This document shows positions 17,529 through 26,758 of a DNA stretch of 64,000 nt, one piece after another. The DNA is from an uncultured bacterium (GTDB taxonomy: Bacteria > DUMJ01). Position 1 is the stretch's first letter. Each line of letters begins with the position of its first letter. The translations under genes were made by a program, and so were the position numbers. The stretch covers positions 4,266 to 68,265 of the forward strand of contig CALGNK010000010.1 in the NCBI GenBank assembly GCA_937958695.1, written 5' to 3'. The notes under the pieces were generated by a model. That model saw only the letters and a program-made list of their open reading frames with translations, searched no databases and was not told the origin of the DNA.

Positions 17529-19340
17529 ATGTTACAGATGACTGATAAGGAATACTCAAGGTTTATGAAGGCTCTTGATAGGTGGAATGAGAGGTATGAT
17601 CCTGAGGTTTGTATGATCAAAGAACCATTTCATTCTCCTGGATATCATACTACTCTTAAGGGTGGTTGGGTACATCCGACAAGGAGCTCTTTGACTTATG
17701 CGGTAGCACTTTTAGATAGCGGTATAGAGGAGTATAGACTGAGGGCTATGGATATCCTTAGAAAAGTAATTTCTTTACAGGACCAAAATCCTGACAGCCC
17801 AACTTATGGTATATGGTCTTGGTTTTATGAGGAGCCTTTAGAGAAGATGTCTCCTCCTGATTGGAATTGGGCAAATTTTTGCGGAAAGGAGCTCCTACAG
17901 GTAGCTCTAGATCATTTTGATAGAATCCCTGAAGAGCTAAGAGAAAAAGTTAAAGAGGCTATTTATCATGCATGTAGGTCTATCATAAGACGTAATGTAG
18001 GTCCATCTTATACTAACATTGCAATTATGGGAGCCTATGTAACTCTTCTTGCGGGAGAGTTATTTGAATGGAAGGATGTCTTTAGCTATGGGAAAGACCT
18101 TCTTGAAAGAATCCATAAATATACAAGATATCATGGTGCTTTTACTGAGTATAATAGTCCAACATATACTATGGTTGCTATAGAGGATATTTCAAGGATA
18201 CTTTCTCATATAAAGGACAGGGAATGTTTAGAGATTGCGGAATATCTAAATGACGTTGCCTGGAAGTGTGTAGCCTTACATTTCCATCCTCCTACTGGTC
18301 AATGGGCTGGACCGCATAGTAGGTGTTATAACAATATCCAAGGGATTAACCTTTGGTCTAGGATACAATTAGCAACTAGCGGAAAGGTAAAATTCCTAGA
18401 GGAGGATGAATTGTATACTGATATAAATTGGCATAGGATAAAGATAGGATGTCCTGATAATTATATAGATTACTTTATTACCTTAGATAAACCAAGAGGG
18501 ATTAGAGAGGTCTTTTATAAAGGAGAGGAATCATTAAGTCCAGAGCTTAGGTCAATAGTAGGTGTTCCGTTTTATCCTGCACTTACAGCAACAACATATC
18601 TTACCCATTTTTACTGTTTAGGGACATTTTCTAAATCGGACTTTTGGAACCAGAGGAGAGGTTTTATAGGATACCTGGGAGATAAGAATAATCCTATCTA
18701 TTTCCAACTAAGATTTTTACATGATGGCTATGATTATTCTTCTGCTCTATTACATACTGTGCAATTAGAAAATAGAGTCTTGGGTGCAATAAATTTTGCC
18801 ACAGACTATGGTGATGCACATATAAGTCTTGATAGAGTAAAGGATGCTACTATAGTTGCAAAGGATTTAAGACTTAGACTAGAGTTTGGGGGATATATAG
18901 CTACTATTAGATTGCCAAACTCATCTAAGCTGGATAATATCCTAATTACCAATATTGATAGTGTGAATCTTGGAATAATGTTTCCAAAAATCTCTTTTGG
19001 AGATTATAAGATAAGTTTAGAAGTTGGTGAGAATGATAAAAATAAGTGGATAGACATTATTTTTTATAGCGGAAAAGAGAAGGCTATATGCTTTAAAGAC
19101 CTAGAGAAGGCTTTTACTGTTTTTGCTTTTTATATTACTGAAGATAATACCGATCTATTAGATAAATTTTCAAATATAAGGATTGATGAACAAGAGGAAA
19201 AGATTTTTTCAAAATGGACTGTAGATGGTAATATTCTAGAGTTGGAGGCTGATCTAAAACCTGGTTCTATAGCGGAGCTTCTTAAGGGTAGTAAGGGTTT
19301 CATAAATGGAATACCCATAGAGAAGGAGGGATTACTTTGA
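17529..19340 (+). CDS. Alpha/alpha-barrel carbohydrate-active protein (polysaccharide lyase/heparinase-like)
   Basis: A 603-residue protein with no signal peptide. Residues 1-300 are rich in repeating helices with conserved aromatic and Asn residues (GPSYTNIAIMGAYV, YHGAFTEYNSPTY, RCYNNIQGINLW), typical of an (alpha/alpha) toroid. Residues about 330-600 are beta-rich. That layout resembles heparinase II/III-type lyases and some glycoside hydrolases. With the KDG-type kinase upstream, an intracellular lyase giving unsaturated uronates is attractive, but the family is not certain. AAGGAGG lies 7 nt upstream of the ATG. Confidence 0.6.
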   Translation: MLQMTDKEYSRFMKALDRWNERYDPEVCMIKEPFHSPGYHTTLKGGWVHPTRSSLTYAVALLDSGIEEYRLRAMDILRKVISLQDQNPDSPTYGIWSWFYEEPLEKMSPPDWNWANFCGKELLQVALDHFDRIPEELREKVKEAIYHACRSIIRRNVGPSYTNIAIMGAYVTLLAGELFEWKDVFSYGKDLLERIHKYTRYHGAFTEYNSPTYTMVAIEDISRILSHIKDRECLEIAEYLNDVAWKCVALHFHPPTGQWAGPHSRCYNNIQGINLWSRIQLATSGKVKFLEEDELYTDINWHRIKIGCPDNYIDYFITLDKPRGIREVFYKGEESLSPELRSIVGVPFYPALTATTYLTHFYCLGTFSKSDFWNQRRGFIGYLGDKNNPIYFQLRFLHDGYDYSSALLHTVQLENRVLGAINFATDYGDAHISLDRVKDATIVAKDLRLRLEFGGYIATIRLPNSSKLDNILITNIDSVNLGIMFPKISFGDYKISLEVGENDKNKWIDIIFYSGKEKAICFKDLEKAFTVFAFYITEDNTDLLDKFSNIRIDEQEEKIFSKWTVDGNILELEADLKPGSIAELLKGSKGFINGIPIEKEGLL

Positions 19341-20110
19341 AGGCTGGATTCTGCACGAATGTATTTAAATTTGATGAAATGGAATATGCTATAAAGAGAT
19401 TAGCTGAACTTGAATACGATGGCTTAGAGTTCTGGCAGCAGTACTTGGATAATATTGATATAAAATGGTTAAAGAATTTTATGGATGAGCTAGGACTTGA
19501 GACTGCTCAGGTTTGTCCTTACTTTAACTTTACAGGGACAGAAGAAGAATGGAAAGAAAGTGTTGATCTTGCTAAGAGATACATAGATATAGCTCTTTCC
19601 TTAAACTGTAAAAGGATTAGGATATTTACCGGGTATATATCTGGTAGTTCTGCTACAGATATTCAGTGGGATATGGGGATAAAAGGGGTTAGAGAGATAT
19701 GTGATCTTGGATTTGAATATAATCTAGATTTTATACTGGAGATGCACTATGATTCTCTTATGGATACATCAGATAATGCCTTAAGGCTTATTGAAGGGGT
19801 AAATAGACCAAATCTAAAGGTAAACTTACAGGTTCCTATAGATAACGAGGACGTTTTCTACAGTGCCAGAAAGCTTGGAAGATATACTGCACATCTACAT
19901 GCCCACAACTGGGTTACTAGAGATGGAAGGATAAATTATACATTCTTGGATTCTGGAGAGATAGATTTTGAAGAATTCATAAAAATACTTCAAAAAGAAG
20001 GCTTTGATGGATATATATCTATAGAACACGCCTTACACCATCCTGTCTGGGAAACAGCAGAACATGAGATAAAATACCTGAAGGATCTTATAAGTAGATT
20101 GAGTAAATAG
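19337..20110 (+). CDS. Sugar phosphate isomerase/epimerase-like TIM barrel
   Basis: A 257-residue protein of the xylose-isomerase-like TIM barrel / AP endonuclease 2 superfamily. The metal-site pattern is visible: E in ILEMHYDS, the HLHAHNW region, and the terminal SIEHAL. The start is TTG at 19337, overlapping the previous stop as TTGA, with AGAAGGAGG upstream. Family members isomerise or epimerise sugars and keto-sugars with a divalent metal. In this operon it may interconvert the product of the upstream lyase-like enzyme before phosphorylation. The substrate is inferred only from context. Confidence 0.82.
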   Translation: MKAGFCTNVFKFDEMEYAIKRLAELEYDGLEFWQQYLDNIDIKWLKNFMDELGLETAQVCPYFNFTGTEEEWKESVDLAKRYIDIALSLNCKRIRIFTGYISGSSATDIQWDMGIKGVREICDLGFEYNLDFILEMHYDSLMDTSDNALRLIEGVNRPNLKVNLQVPIDNEDVFYSARKLGRYTAHLHAHNWVTRDGRINYTFLDSGEIDFEEFIKILQKEGFDGYISIEHALHHPVWETAEHEIKYLKDLISRLSK

Positions 20111-20131
20111 TTCCGTACAGAATCTTTCCTA

Positions 20132-20160
20132 TTGTCTATATACTTATTCTGGGCTATACT
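20132..20160 (+). promoter_or_regulatory. Sigma-70-type promoter of the Yip1/DUF5696 operon
   Basis: TTGTCT (20132-20137), a 17-bp spacer and TATACT (20155-20160) lie 36 bp upstream of the proposed first start codon. It is the only promoter I find for the long overlapping operon that follows. Confidence 0.6.
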
Positions 20161-20196
20161 TATTTTAAGAAATAATATTGAAAGGGGTTGGAGAGA

Positions 20197-20883
20197 TTGA
20201 ACGATAAGAAATTCTATAGGGTTATATCTAGGATGGATGGTTTCCCATATGGGGGAAGATATTTTGATGATATAGAGATAGTATGGTTTTATTCTGAGAG
20301 AAGAGAGTTTCCTCTAGTGAAATATGAAGAGGTGATACAAGACTACAACGAGAAGAAAAAGAGAAATTCTACTGAGAAATTGGAGAGTTATATAGACGAG
20401 TTCTTTGCCCTTCATGAGGCAACAAGATTAAAGAAATTTTTAGATCAGCACTTTAAGGATATCTTTACAGAGATTAGAGAAGTCGATTCTATCCCTACCG
20501 ATCCTGATATTACACCATTAAAGGAGATTCCAGTTGGAGGAGGGGTTGATTTTTATCTTTTATGGAAGGAGGACAAATACCCCCTCTCTTTCAGGGTAGA
20601 GGGAATATTTGATATAAGGCCAGTATGGAGAAGAACCACTCAAAAAAGATGGAAGATAGAGCTTGCTCTTAATGAATTAGACCTATACGAGATTCCTTCT
20701 CTTACCGTAGCAGACAGGGGTATATGTATTATTGATGCTGGAAAGCTTGGTGGGGATTTTTTGGTGGTTTCTCGTGATGAGGAGTTTGAGAGAGTCTTAA
20801 GGGAGAAAGGGTTTGAGCTAGAAGAGATTCCTGGGAAGCTCTACAAGCTTTCCTTTAGGGGTAATGATAAGAAAGAAGCTTAA
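20197..20883 (+). CDS. Hypothetical protein, first gene of the Yip1/DUF5696 operon
   Basis: About 228 residues, no signal peptide and no membrane segment. I do not recognise a family. The N-terminus (KFYRVISRMDGFPYGGRYFDD) is followed by a charged helical stretch (about 45-90) and a C-terminal alpha/beta region. The TTG at 20197 is preferred over the TTG at 20188, which directly abuts the ribosome site; both are possible. Its 3' end overlaps the next gene by 20 bp, so it belongs to this operon, perhaps as a cytoplasmic partner. Confidence 0.7.
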   Translation: MNDKKFYRVISRMDGFPYGGRYFDDIEIVWFYSERREFPLVKYEEVIQDYNEKKKRNSTEKLESYIDEFFALHEATRLKKFLDQHFKDIFTEIREVDSIPTDPDITPLKEIPVGGGVDFYLLWKEDKYPLSFRVEGIFDIRPVWRRTTQKRWKIELALNELDLYEIPSLTVADRGICIIDAGKLGGDFLVVSRDEEFERVLREKGFELEEIPGKLYKLSFRGNDKKEA

Positions 20884-22690
20884 TATACTTCTACTTACAC
20901 TGTTATTAATCCTACTACCTGAGTTTGCTAAGGCGGATTATTTTCTTACTGGAAATTTTTTCTCTTCCGAGACTGATATAAAGAAACTTCCTCTAGAGGT
21001 ATCCTCTATAGTCTTTGGGATTAATGATAGGCTATATCTTTTAGATAGGAGGGAGGGGAAGATACAGATATATTCGCCAGAAGGAGTTCTTGAAAGAGAA
21101 ATTTACTCTAAAGCTGAGGTTATCACTTTAGACCCATGGGGCTATATCTATGCGATCTCTAAGGGAAGATTTGTAGACATACTTGATCCTTTAGGAAATC
21201 TAGTCAAGAGTATTACTCTTGAATCTCGAGATCCTATTTATGATTTTATCTCTTATTTTGGGTTTGTCTCTGTAGATGAGAGGGGTTACATATATATTGT
21301 TAATACTAGTTCTGGTAAAGTTTCTATATACTCTCCTTCTGGAGTTTATGTTGGAGACCTTATAAAGAGTGGATATGGATCTTCAGACCTTACTATGGTG
21401 AATGCAGTAGCTATAGACTCTAGAGGGAACATCTATGTAGCTGGAAGCCTGCCTAGATCAGCTGCTAGTAGGTTTGAGCCAAACTATATTGTAGCAAAGA
21501 GAATGAACTACCAGGGGTATACAAATATGACCTTTGGACCAATTATAAATGCATTTATAGGTGGAATAGTTGTGGACCAACTTGGCAATCTATATATTTT
21601 GGATACGTCTTCTTCTTATATCTATAAGTTCGATAAGAGAGGAGCTCTTGTTACTAGATTTTTTGTCGGTAGAGGCGCTACTTGTATTGCTATACGTAGC
21701 GATGGCTATATAGCCATAGGATACGGTGGAGAAGTAAAACTTTTTCATCCTTCTAGGTTGATGAAGATTATAGATAAGGCTAATGAAGCATTGCTAGATG
21801 GTAATTATGACCTTTCTGTAAAGTATTGGAACGAGGCATTAAGATTGAATAATTATATGAAATTTATCCATTCAGGTCTTGGAGAGACCTATTTATATAT
21901 GAAAGATTATAGAAATGCTCTTAGGGAGTTTAAATTGGCAGAGGATAAGTTTAGATATTCTGGAACTGTTATCCTTTATAGGAGAGAACTCTTCTATAGA
22001 TATATAATCCTTTGGGGAATATTATTTCTAGTCATAGCAAATATCGTTATTCTTTGGGGTAAAAGGTTCTCATTTATATTTAATAATATAATAGGTCGTA
22101 TGATTTATGCCCCTGTAAAGACCCTAGTAGAGGTTAGAGAGAAGCCTATATACTGGGGCTTTATCCTACTAATTGCTCTTGCCCTTATAGATGCACTGAA
22201 CAGAAGATATACCAATTATATCTTTCAGCCTAATTTAGAGGCTATAGATTATCTGTTCTTTCGTAGATTACTTATGTTTTCAGGTCTGTGGTTTGTAAGT
22301 GGGACTGTTTTTTATAGCGTTGGGGAGATATTTGATGGAATGGGAACTTGGAAGCAGTGTATGCTTACTGCGATCTTCTGTATAGTGCCGTATATACTAT
22401 TCTCATTTCCACTTTCTCTTATTAGTAACCTTCTTACATTTCAAGAGAAGATTTACTACGACTATGCTAGACAGGGTTTAATACTTTGGTGCGGAATCCT
22501 CTTTTTCGTAAATGTCTATACCACACAACAGTTATCTTCGACTAAGAATCTTTTAATATTTTTATTAACTGGGGTGGGATTGGCTTTTGCTATTTCTATA
22601 ATTTTATTCCTACAAGGTGTTAATAGAGAATTATGGTCCTTTATAAAAGATATCTATCTTGAGGCATGGTATAGGTTGGTAGGATACTGA
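20864..22690 (+). CDS. Beta-propeller (NHL-type) / TPR / Yip1 membrane protein
   Basis: A 608-residue protein with a signal peptide (1-24). Residues about 30-300 hold NHL-like propeller blades with recurring patterns (DERGYIYIVNT, DSRGNIYVAGS, DQLGNLYILDT). Residues about 300-355 look like two TPR units (ALLDGNYDLSVKYWNEALRL, YMKDYRNALREFKLAED). A membrane helix at about 372-393 and a Yip1-type multi-helix domain (about 410-600) follow. The outer propeller may bind glycan or protein while Yip1 helices sit in the membrane. Such fusions occur beside DUF5696 genes in other bacteria. Function is unknown. Confidence 0.82.
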   Translation: MIRKKLNILLLTLLLILLPEFAKADYFLTGNFFSSETDIKKLPLEVSSIVFGINDRLYLLDRREGKIQIYSPEGVLEREIYSKAEVITLDPWGYIYAISKGRFVDILDPLGNLVKSITLESRDPIYDFISYFGFVSVDERGYIYIVNTSSGKVSIYSPSGVYVGDLIKSGYGSSDLTMVNAVAIDSRGNIYVAGSLPRSAASRFEPNYIVAKRMNYQGYTNMTFGPIINAFIGGIVVDQLGNLYILDTSSSYIYKFDKRGALVTRFFVGRGATCIAIRSDGYIAIGYGGEVKLFHPSRLMKIIDKANEALLDGNYDLSVKYWNEALRLNNYMKFIHSGLGETYLYMKDYRNALREFKLAEDKFRYSGTVILYRRELFYRYIILWGILFLVIANIVILWGKRFSFIFNNIIGRMIYAPVKTLVEVREKPIYWGFILLIALALIDALNRRYTNYIFQPNLEAIDYLFFRRLLMFSGLWFVSGTVFYSVGEIFDGMGTWKQCMLTAIFCIVPYILFSFPLSLISNLLTFQEKIYYDYARQGLILWCGILFFVNVYTTQQLSSTKNLLIFLLTGVGLAFAISIILFLQGVNRELWSFIKDIYLEAWYRLVGY

Positions 22691-24690
22691 TGCGAAAGAG
22701 TATCTTATTTGTGTTTATTCTTCTATTAATAGCCTCTAAAGTTTATGCCAAGCTAGATATTACCTATGAAGTGAGTAAAGACCTTCTTATTGTTAGGAAT
22801 GATAGTTATACTATGACCAGTTCTCCTCTAGACTGGAGGTCTGTAAATGATTATTGGGATTCTAAGATAAGGTCAATGTTTATTGTTGAATATTGGGATA
22901 AGGAATTGGGTAATTCTAGACTTTTATTCTCTTACGATGCAAAAAGGACTTCTGTTTCTAATAAAGAATCAATAGATATAAATTACAAGTTTTCATCTAT
23001 AAACCTTAGTTTTACCGCTAAGTTATATAACAAAGGAGAATATATTGAGGTTACGATACCTTATAAGACTTTTAAGGAGGACCTTTCTTTTCCAGTAATT
23101 AGTGTTACCTTTTTACCATACCTAAACTCTGGTAGGGTTGGAGAAAGTGGATACCTAGTTATACCTGATGGTTGTGGGACTATCGTCAAATTTACAAAAT
23201 TCTTTGGGGTAACCACACTTGAAAAACAGGTCTACGGTGATTTAACCCCATCTAGTTATGATATAAACCAGATACCTATCACTCTACCTGTATTTGGTTG
23301 TATAAAGGGTAATTTAGGTTTTGCTGGTATAATAACAGAAGGGGATGCCTTTAGCAGTTTAGTAATGGATATGGCACCTGGTAATGGATATTATTCTATA
23401 GGAGCTAAGTTTTATTTTAGAAGAATATTTGAAGATATATACCGTAAGAAGAGGATAACTCCTAGAAGAGATAATAGGGATAGGACTATTCGCTTCTATG
23501 TACTCAAAGATGAATCTGCCAACTATGTTGGAGTTGGTAAGAGCTACAGGGAATTCCTCTTAAAAGAAAGAGGTGCCAAGACTCTAAAAGAAAAAATACC
23601 TACCTATAGTTATCTAGATCCAAATATTATCGATATAGGGATATTTATGGGTGTTAAGAAAGGCTTTCAACTTTTTGATCCGGTGATTAGTTTAACATCC
23701 TTTAGAGAGATAAGTTTGATACTTGATAGATTAAGGGACCTTGGTATAAGGGCAAACATCATACTCGCTGGTTGGGAGAAATCTGGATTTGAGGGTGAGA
23801 ATCCTACCACCTTTCCTCCGTTTGATGGTTCTAGAGGCCTTAAGTTGATATTAGAAAGGGCCAAGAATTTGGGACACTTTATAAGTCTTTCGGTTAATTT
23901 TTTTGATATCTATCAGAATTCTAGAGATTTTTATAGAAGGTTAACATTGAAGAGTCCTGTAAAATTACCATTAGAGCAGAATACGTATAGGAGAGGATAT
24001 ATTATATGTCCACAAGTAGCATTGACTAAATTTCAGAGGTTCTACAGTGAGGCAAAAAAGATCGGAGTAGCTGGGATTGAACTTAGACGTTTAGGTAGAG
24101 GTCTTATAGAATGTTTTGATGATGACCATCCCGTAGATAGATTTGATTGTGCAGGAATCTATACAAAAATGATAAGTTCAGCTGGTATAGTTGAGGGAGG
24201 CTGTGGTTATGGTGTATATTCGGTAAATAATTTTGTCTCTGTACCATCTAAGAGCTCAGGTTTTTTTGGTGGAGATTCTGTCCCTTTGTGGCAGATAGTG
24301 TTACATGGTATAGTAAGATACTCCTTTGAACCAATAAATCTTAGGAGGGACTTTGATTACGAATTCCTCAAGACTCTAGAGTACGGGGCATTACCAACCG
24401 CTATACTGACTTATAGATCTCCGATATTGATAAGGGATACCTTTTACAAAGACCTCTTTAGCTCTAGATTCTTGGATTGGCAGAACGATCTAAAGCGTGA
24501 GTATGAACTTCTTAATAGAATACTTGGATATCTCCAGTATCATTTTATTACCGACCACAGAGAATTATCTAGGTATGTATATCAAACGACTTATAGTGAT
24601 GGCACTAGGGTTATAGTGAATTATTCAAACAAAGAATTTAATGGTATAAAGCCGCTTGGGTATAGAATAATTAAAGGAGATAATCAATAG
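22690..24690 (+). CDS. DUF5696 glycosidase-like exported protein
   Basis: A 666-residue protein with an N-terminal signal peptide (about 1-20). An N-terminal beta-sandwich-like region is followed by a TIM-barrel-like core with IRANIILAGWEKSGF, YIICPQVALTKFQRF and GIELRRLGRGL, matching my recollection of DUF5696, a glycosidase-like family often linked to Yip1 and sugar ABC permease genes. The catalytic residues are not certain. The start overlaps the previous stop (TGATG). It probably acts outside the cell membrane on a glycan. Confidence 0.75.
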   Translation: MRKSILFVFILLLIASKVYAKLDITYEVSKDLLIVRNDSYTMTSSPLDWRSVNDYWDSKIRSMFIVEYWDKELGNSRLLFSYDAKRTSVSNKESIDINYKFSSINLSFTAKLYNKGEYIEVTIPYKTFKEDLSFPVISVTFLPYLNSGRVGESGYLVIPDGCGTIVKFTKFFGVTTLEKQVYGDLTPSSYDINQIPITLPVFGCIKGNLGFAGIITEGDAFSSLVMDMAPGNGYYSIGAKFYFRRIFEDIYRKKRITPRRDNRDRTIRFYVLKDESANYVGVGKSYREFLLKERGAKTLKEKIPTYSYLDPNIIDIGIFMGVKKGFQLFDPVISLTSFREISLILDRLRDLGIRANIILAGWEKSGFEGENPTTFPPFDGSRGLKLILERAKNLGHFISLSVNFFDIYQNSRDFYRRLTLKSPVKLPLEQNTYRRGYIICPQVALTKFQRFYSEAKKIGVAGIELRRLGRGLIECFDDDHPVDRFDCAGIYTKMISSAGIVEGGCGYGVYSVNNFVSVPSKSSGFFGGDSVPLWQIVLHGIVRYSFEPINLRRDFDYEFLKTLEYGALPTAILTYRSPILIRDTFYKDLFSSRFLDWQNDLKREYELLNRILGYLQYHFITDHRELSRYVYQTTYSDGTRVIVNYSNKEFNGIKPLGYRIIKGDNQ

Positions 24691-25391
24691 TGAGGTGGCT
24701 TATTTTACTTGTCTCTCCATCTGAAGCTTGGGAATATGTTAAGAATACCAACTGGCTCATTATTCCCATTTTGGTGGGAATCTTATCAGCACTCTGTAGT
24801 TTTTACATTACTATAGATCCCAATGTTATGTATCTTAAGGCTGAGACGATTGTAAGATTATCTCGTAATAGCTTTTTCTCACTACCAGAAGGGGAAGGGA
24901 TTATAAAACTATCTATCACTCTAGGGTTTATTATGCTACCATTATGGTATATCTTTAGAACTATAGTTTCTAGTATGATTGCAAAAAGGATACTTAAGTA
25001 TATAGAGTATAAGAAACTTTTAATTATCTTTTCTTTATCTCTTTTACCAATTATTCCTTTAAGATTCATTATTCTGTACTTTATTAAGGTTAAAGGCTTA
25101 AAAGACCTAGTTGACCTTAGAGACCTTTATATAACACTGAGCCCTGTTCTATTCTATGCATTAAATAGAGATATACTTAAGAACGATATGCTCTATATGT
25201 TTCTTAGAGAGATAAGCTTGCAGAATATCTGGACTATGGTTATATTTGCAGGTCTTTCTTCTAAAGAAGGTATAGATACTAGAAGAGGTATATTGGCTTT
25301 TCTTATCGTTCTAGCAGTTATGAGAATTATAGAGATACTTTGGGAGAATTATAGCTATAATATAATCTGGTTTCTTCTTGTTGGAGGTTGA
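24690..25391 (+). CDS. Yip1 domain membrane protein
   Basis: A 233-residue protein with about five hydrophobic segments and the Yip1-type opening LVSPSEAWEYVKNTNWLI, where a membrane-proximal helix precedes the first span. It starts with GTG at 24690, overlapping the previous stop (TAGTG), with AAAGGAGA upstream. It is a stand-alone version of the domain fused to the propeller protein at 20864, so both may act in one membrane complex. The molecular role of bacterial Yip1 proteins is unknown. Confidence 0.8.
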   Translation: MRWLILLVSPSEAWEYVKNTNWLIIPILVGILSALCSFYITIDPNVMYLKAETIVRLSRNSFFSLPEGEGIIKLSITLGFIMLPLWYIFRTIVSSMIAKRILKYIEYKKLLIIFSLSLLPIIPLRFIILYFIKVKGLKDLVDLRDLYITLSPVLFYALNRDILKNDMLYMFLREISLQNIWTMVIFAGLSSKEGIDTRRGILAFLIVLAVMRIIEILWENYSYNIIWFLLVGG

Positions 25392-25393
25392 GT

Positions 25394-26758
25394 ATGAGAA
25401 AGAAGTTAGGTATTACTGCGCTTATTGTAAGTATTTTATGGGTTATGTATCTTGGTTTTATATATAATAGAACTTATTTCGAACATTACCCTAAGGTTAC
25501 TGTTACCGTTGCCGAGAGAAAACCTTTTATTCAGGATATATCTACAATTGGTTATATAGAGCCTGCTGTTAGGTCTACTATAAGGAGTACTGTATCAGGA
25601 AAGGTCTTAGAAATAATGGTTAATGTTGGAGACTATGTAAGGAAAGGGGATCCTCTATTTCGTATAGAATCCCCAGATTTAGAACTTCAGATAGAGCAGG
25701 CTAAGTTAAATATAGAAAAGCTCAAGATAGAAGAAGAAAAGCTAAAAAGTGAAGTTTATGATATATCTCAGCATGAGGTAAATCTAAAAAGAGAGGAGGA
25801 AAATCTTAATAGAGCTCAAAAGGAGTTAGAAAAGGCAGAGTTTCTCTTTAAGAATGGGATTATTACCCTCTCAGAATACAGTAACTATAAAAATCTATAT
25901 ACCCAGGCAAAGCTTACCTATGAACTGGCAGAGAAGAATTATAGAATTAGTAAAAGACAGTATGAAATACAAGAAAAACTTAAGACCGATAACCTTTTGG
26001 TTTTGCACAAGAGTATAAAAAATGCCAAGGCACAATTAAAAAATTTGGAAGATCAGAGGTTGGTTAAAGCTAGTATAGAAGGTAGGATAGTTTCTATCTT
26101 TGTAAAGAAGGGAGAATATGTTACAGTTGGAACCCCTATTGTCTATATGGCTGACGAGAGAAAATTAATGGTATCCTCTGTAGTAGATCCAAAATATATA
26201 GATAGGGTCAAAATTGGTCAGGAGATAAGATTTAAGGTTGACCCACTCTCTACCAAGGAGTATAAGGGAGAAGTAGATTCTATATCAGAGGGAACAGAGG
26301 AATTGATGGGTAAGACTGGTATAAAGGTTACTGGAAGAATAAAGGATAAGATACCGGGTATCAAGGTTAATATGCCTGTGTATTCAAGGATTTTAGTACG
26401 GAGTAAGGAACTTAGTGTAGTTGTTCCTGTAGCAAGTATATATCAGGAGACCCCTAAAGGTGAGGAAAATCCCCTGTATTATTTGAGTCCACCCAGCCCA
26501 AAAGATGTTGAATATTACGTTTTTGTGCTTGAAAGAACACCTATAACTACTGATGACAGAGAACTTAGAAGATTGATAAGAGATAACGTTCAAGTTGTGA
26601 GAAAGAGAAAAGTTGAGGTAGGCGGGGTTAGTGAAGGCGAAGCGGAGATTATTAGCGGTTTGAATCAATTTGAAAAAGTAGTTACATATAGTAGCAGATC
26701 GCTTAACGATTATGATAGGGTTATAGTTATAGAGAGAGAAAAATGGGCAAAGGATTAG
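25394..26758 (+). CDS. HlyD/MacA-type periplasmic adaptor
   Basis: A 454-residue membrane fusion protein. It has an N-terminal membrane helix (about 4-25), a split lipoyl domain (VSGKVLEIMVNVGDYVRKGDPLF and EGRIVSIFVKKGEYVTVGTP), a long coiled-coil hairpin between them (about 95-215), then beta-barrel and membrane-proximal domains. The ATG at 25394 is preferred to the TTG at 25388 because GGAGG is then correctly spaced. It is followed by a MacB-like permease, the classical MacAB order. No outer-membrane channel gene is nearby. Confidence 0.9.
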   Translation: MRKKLGITALIVSILWVMYLGFIYNRTYFEHYPKVTVTVAERKPFIQDISTIGYIEPAVRSTIRSTVSGKVLEIMVNVGDYVRKGDPLFRIESPDLELQIEQAKLNIEKLKIEEEKLKSEVYDISQHEVNLKREEENLNRAQKELEKAEFLFKNGIITLSEYSNYKNLYTQAKLTYELAEKNYRISKRQYEIQEKLKTDNLLVLHKSIKNAKAQLKNLEDQRLVKASIEGRIVSIFVKKGEYVTVGTPIVYMADERKLMVSSVVDPKYIDRVKIGQEIRFKVDPLSTKEYKGEVDSISEGTEELMGKTGIKVTGRIKDKIPGIKVNMPVYSRILVRSKELSVVVPVASIYQETPKGEENPLYYLSPPSPKDVEYYVFVLERTPITTDDRELRRLIRDNVQVVRKRKVEVGGVSEGEAEIISGLNQFEKVVTYSSRSLNDYDRVIVIEREKWAKD

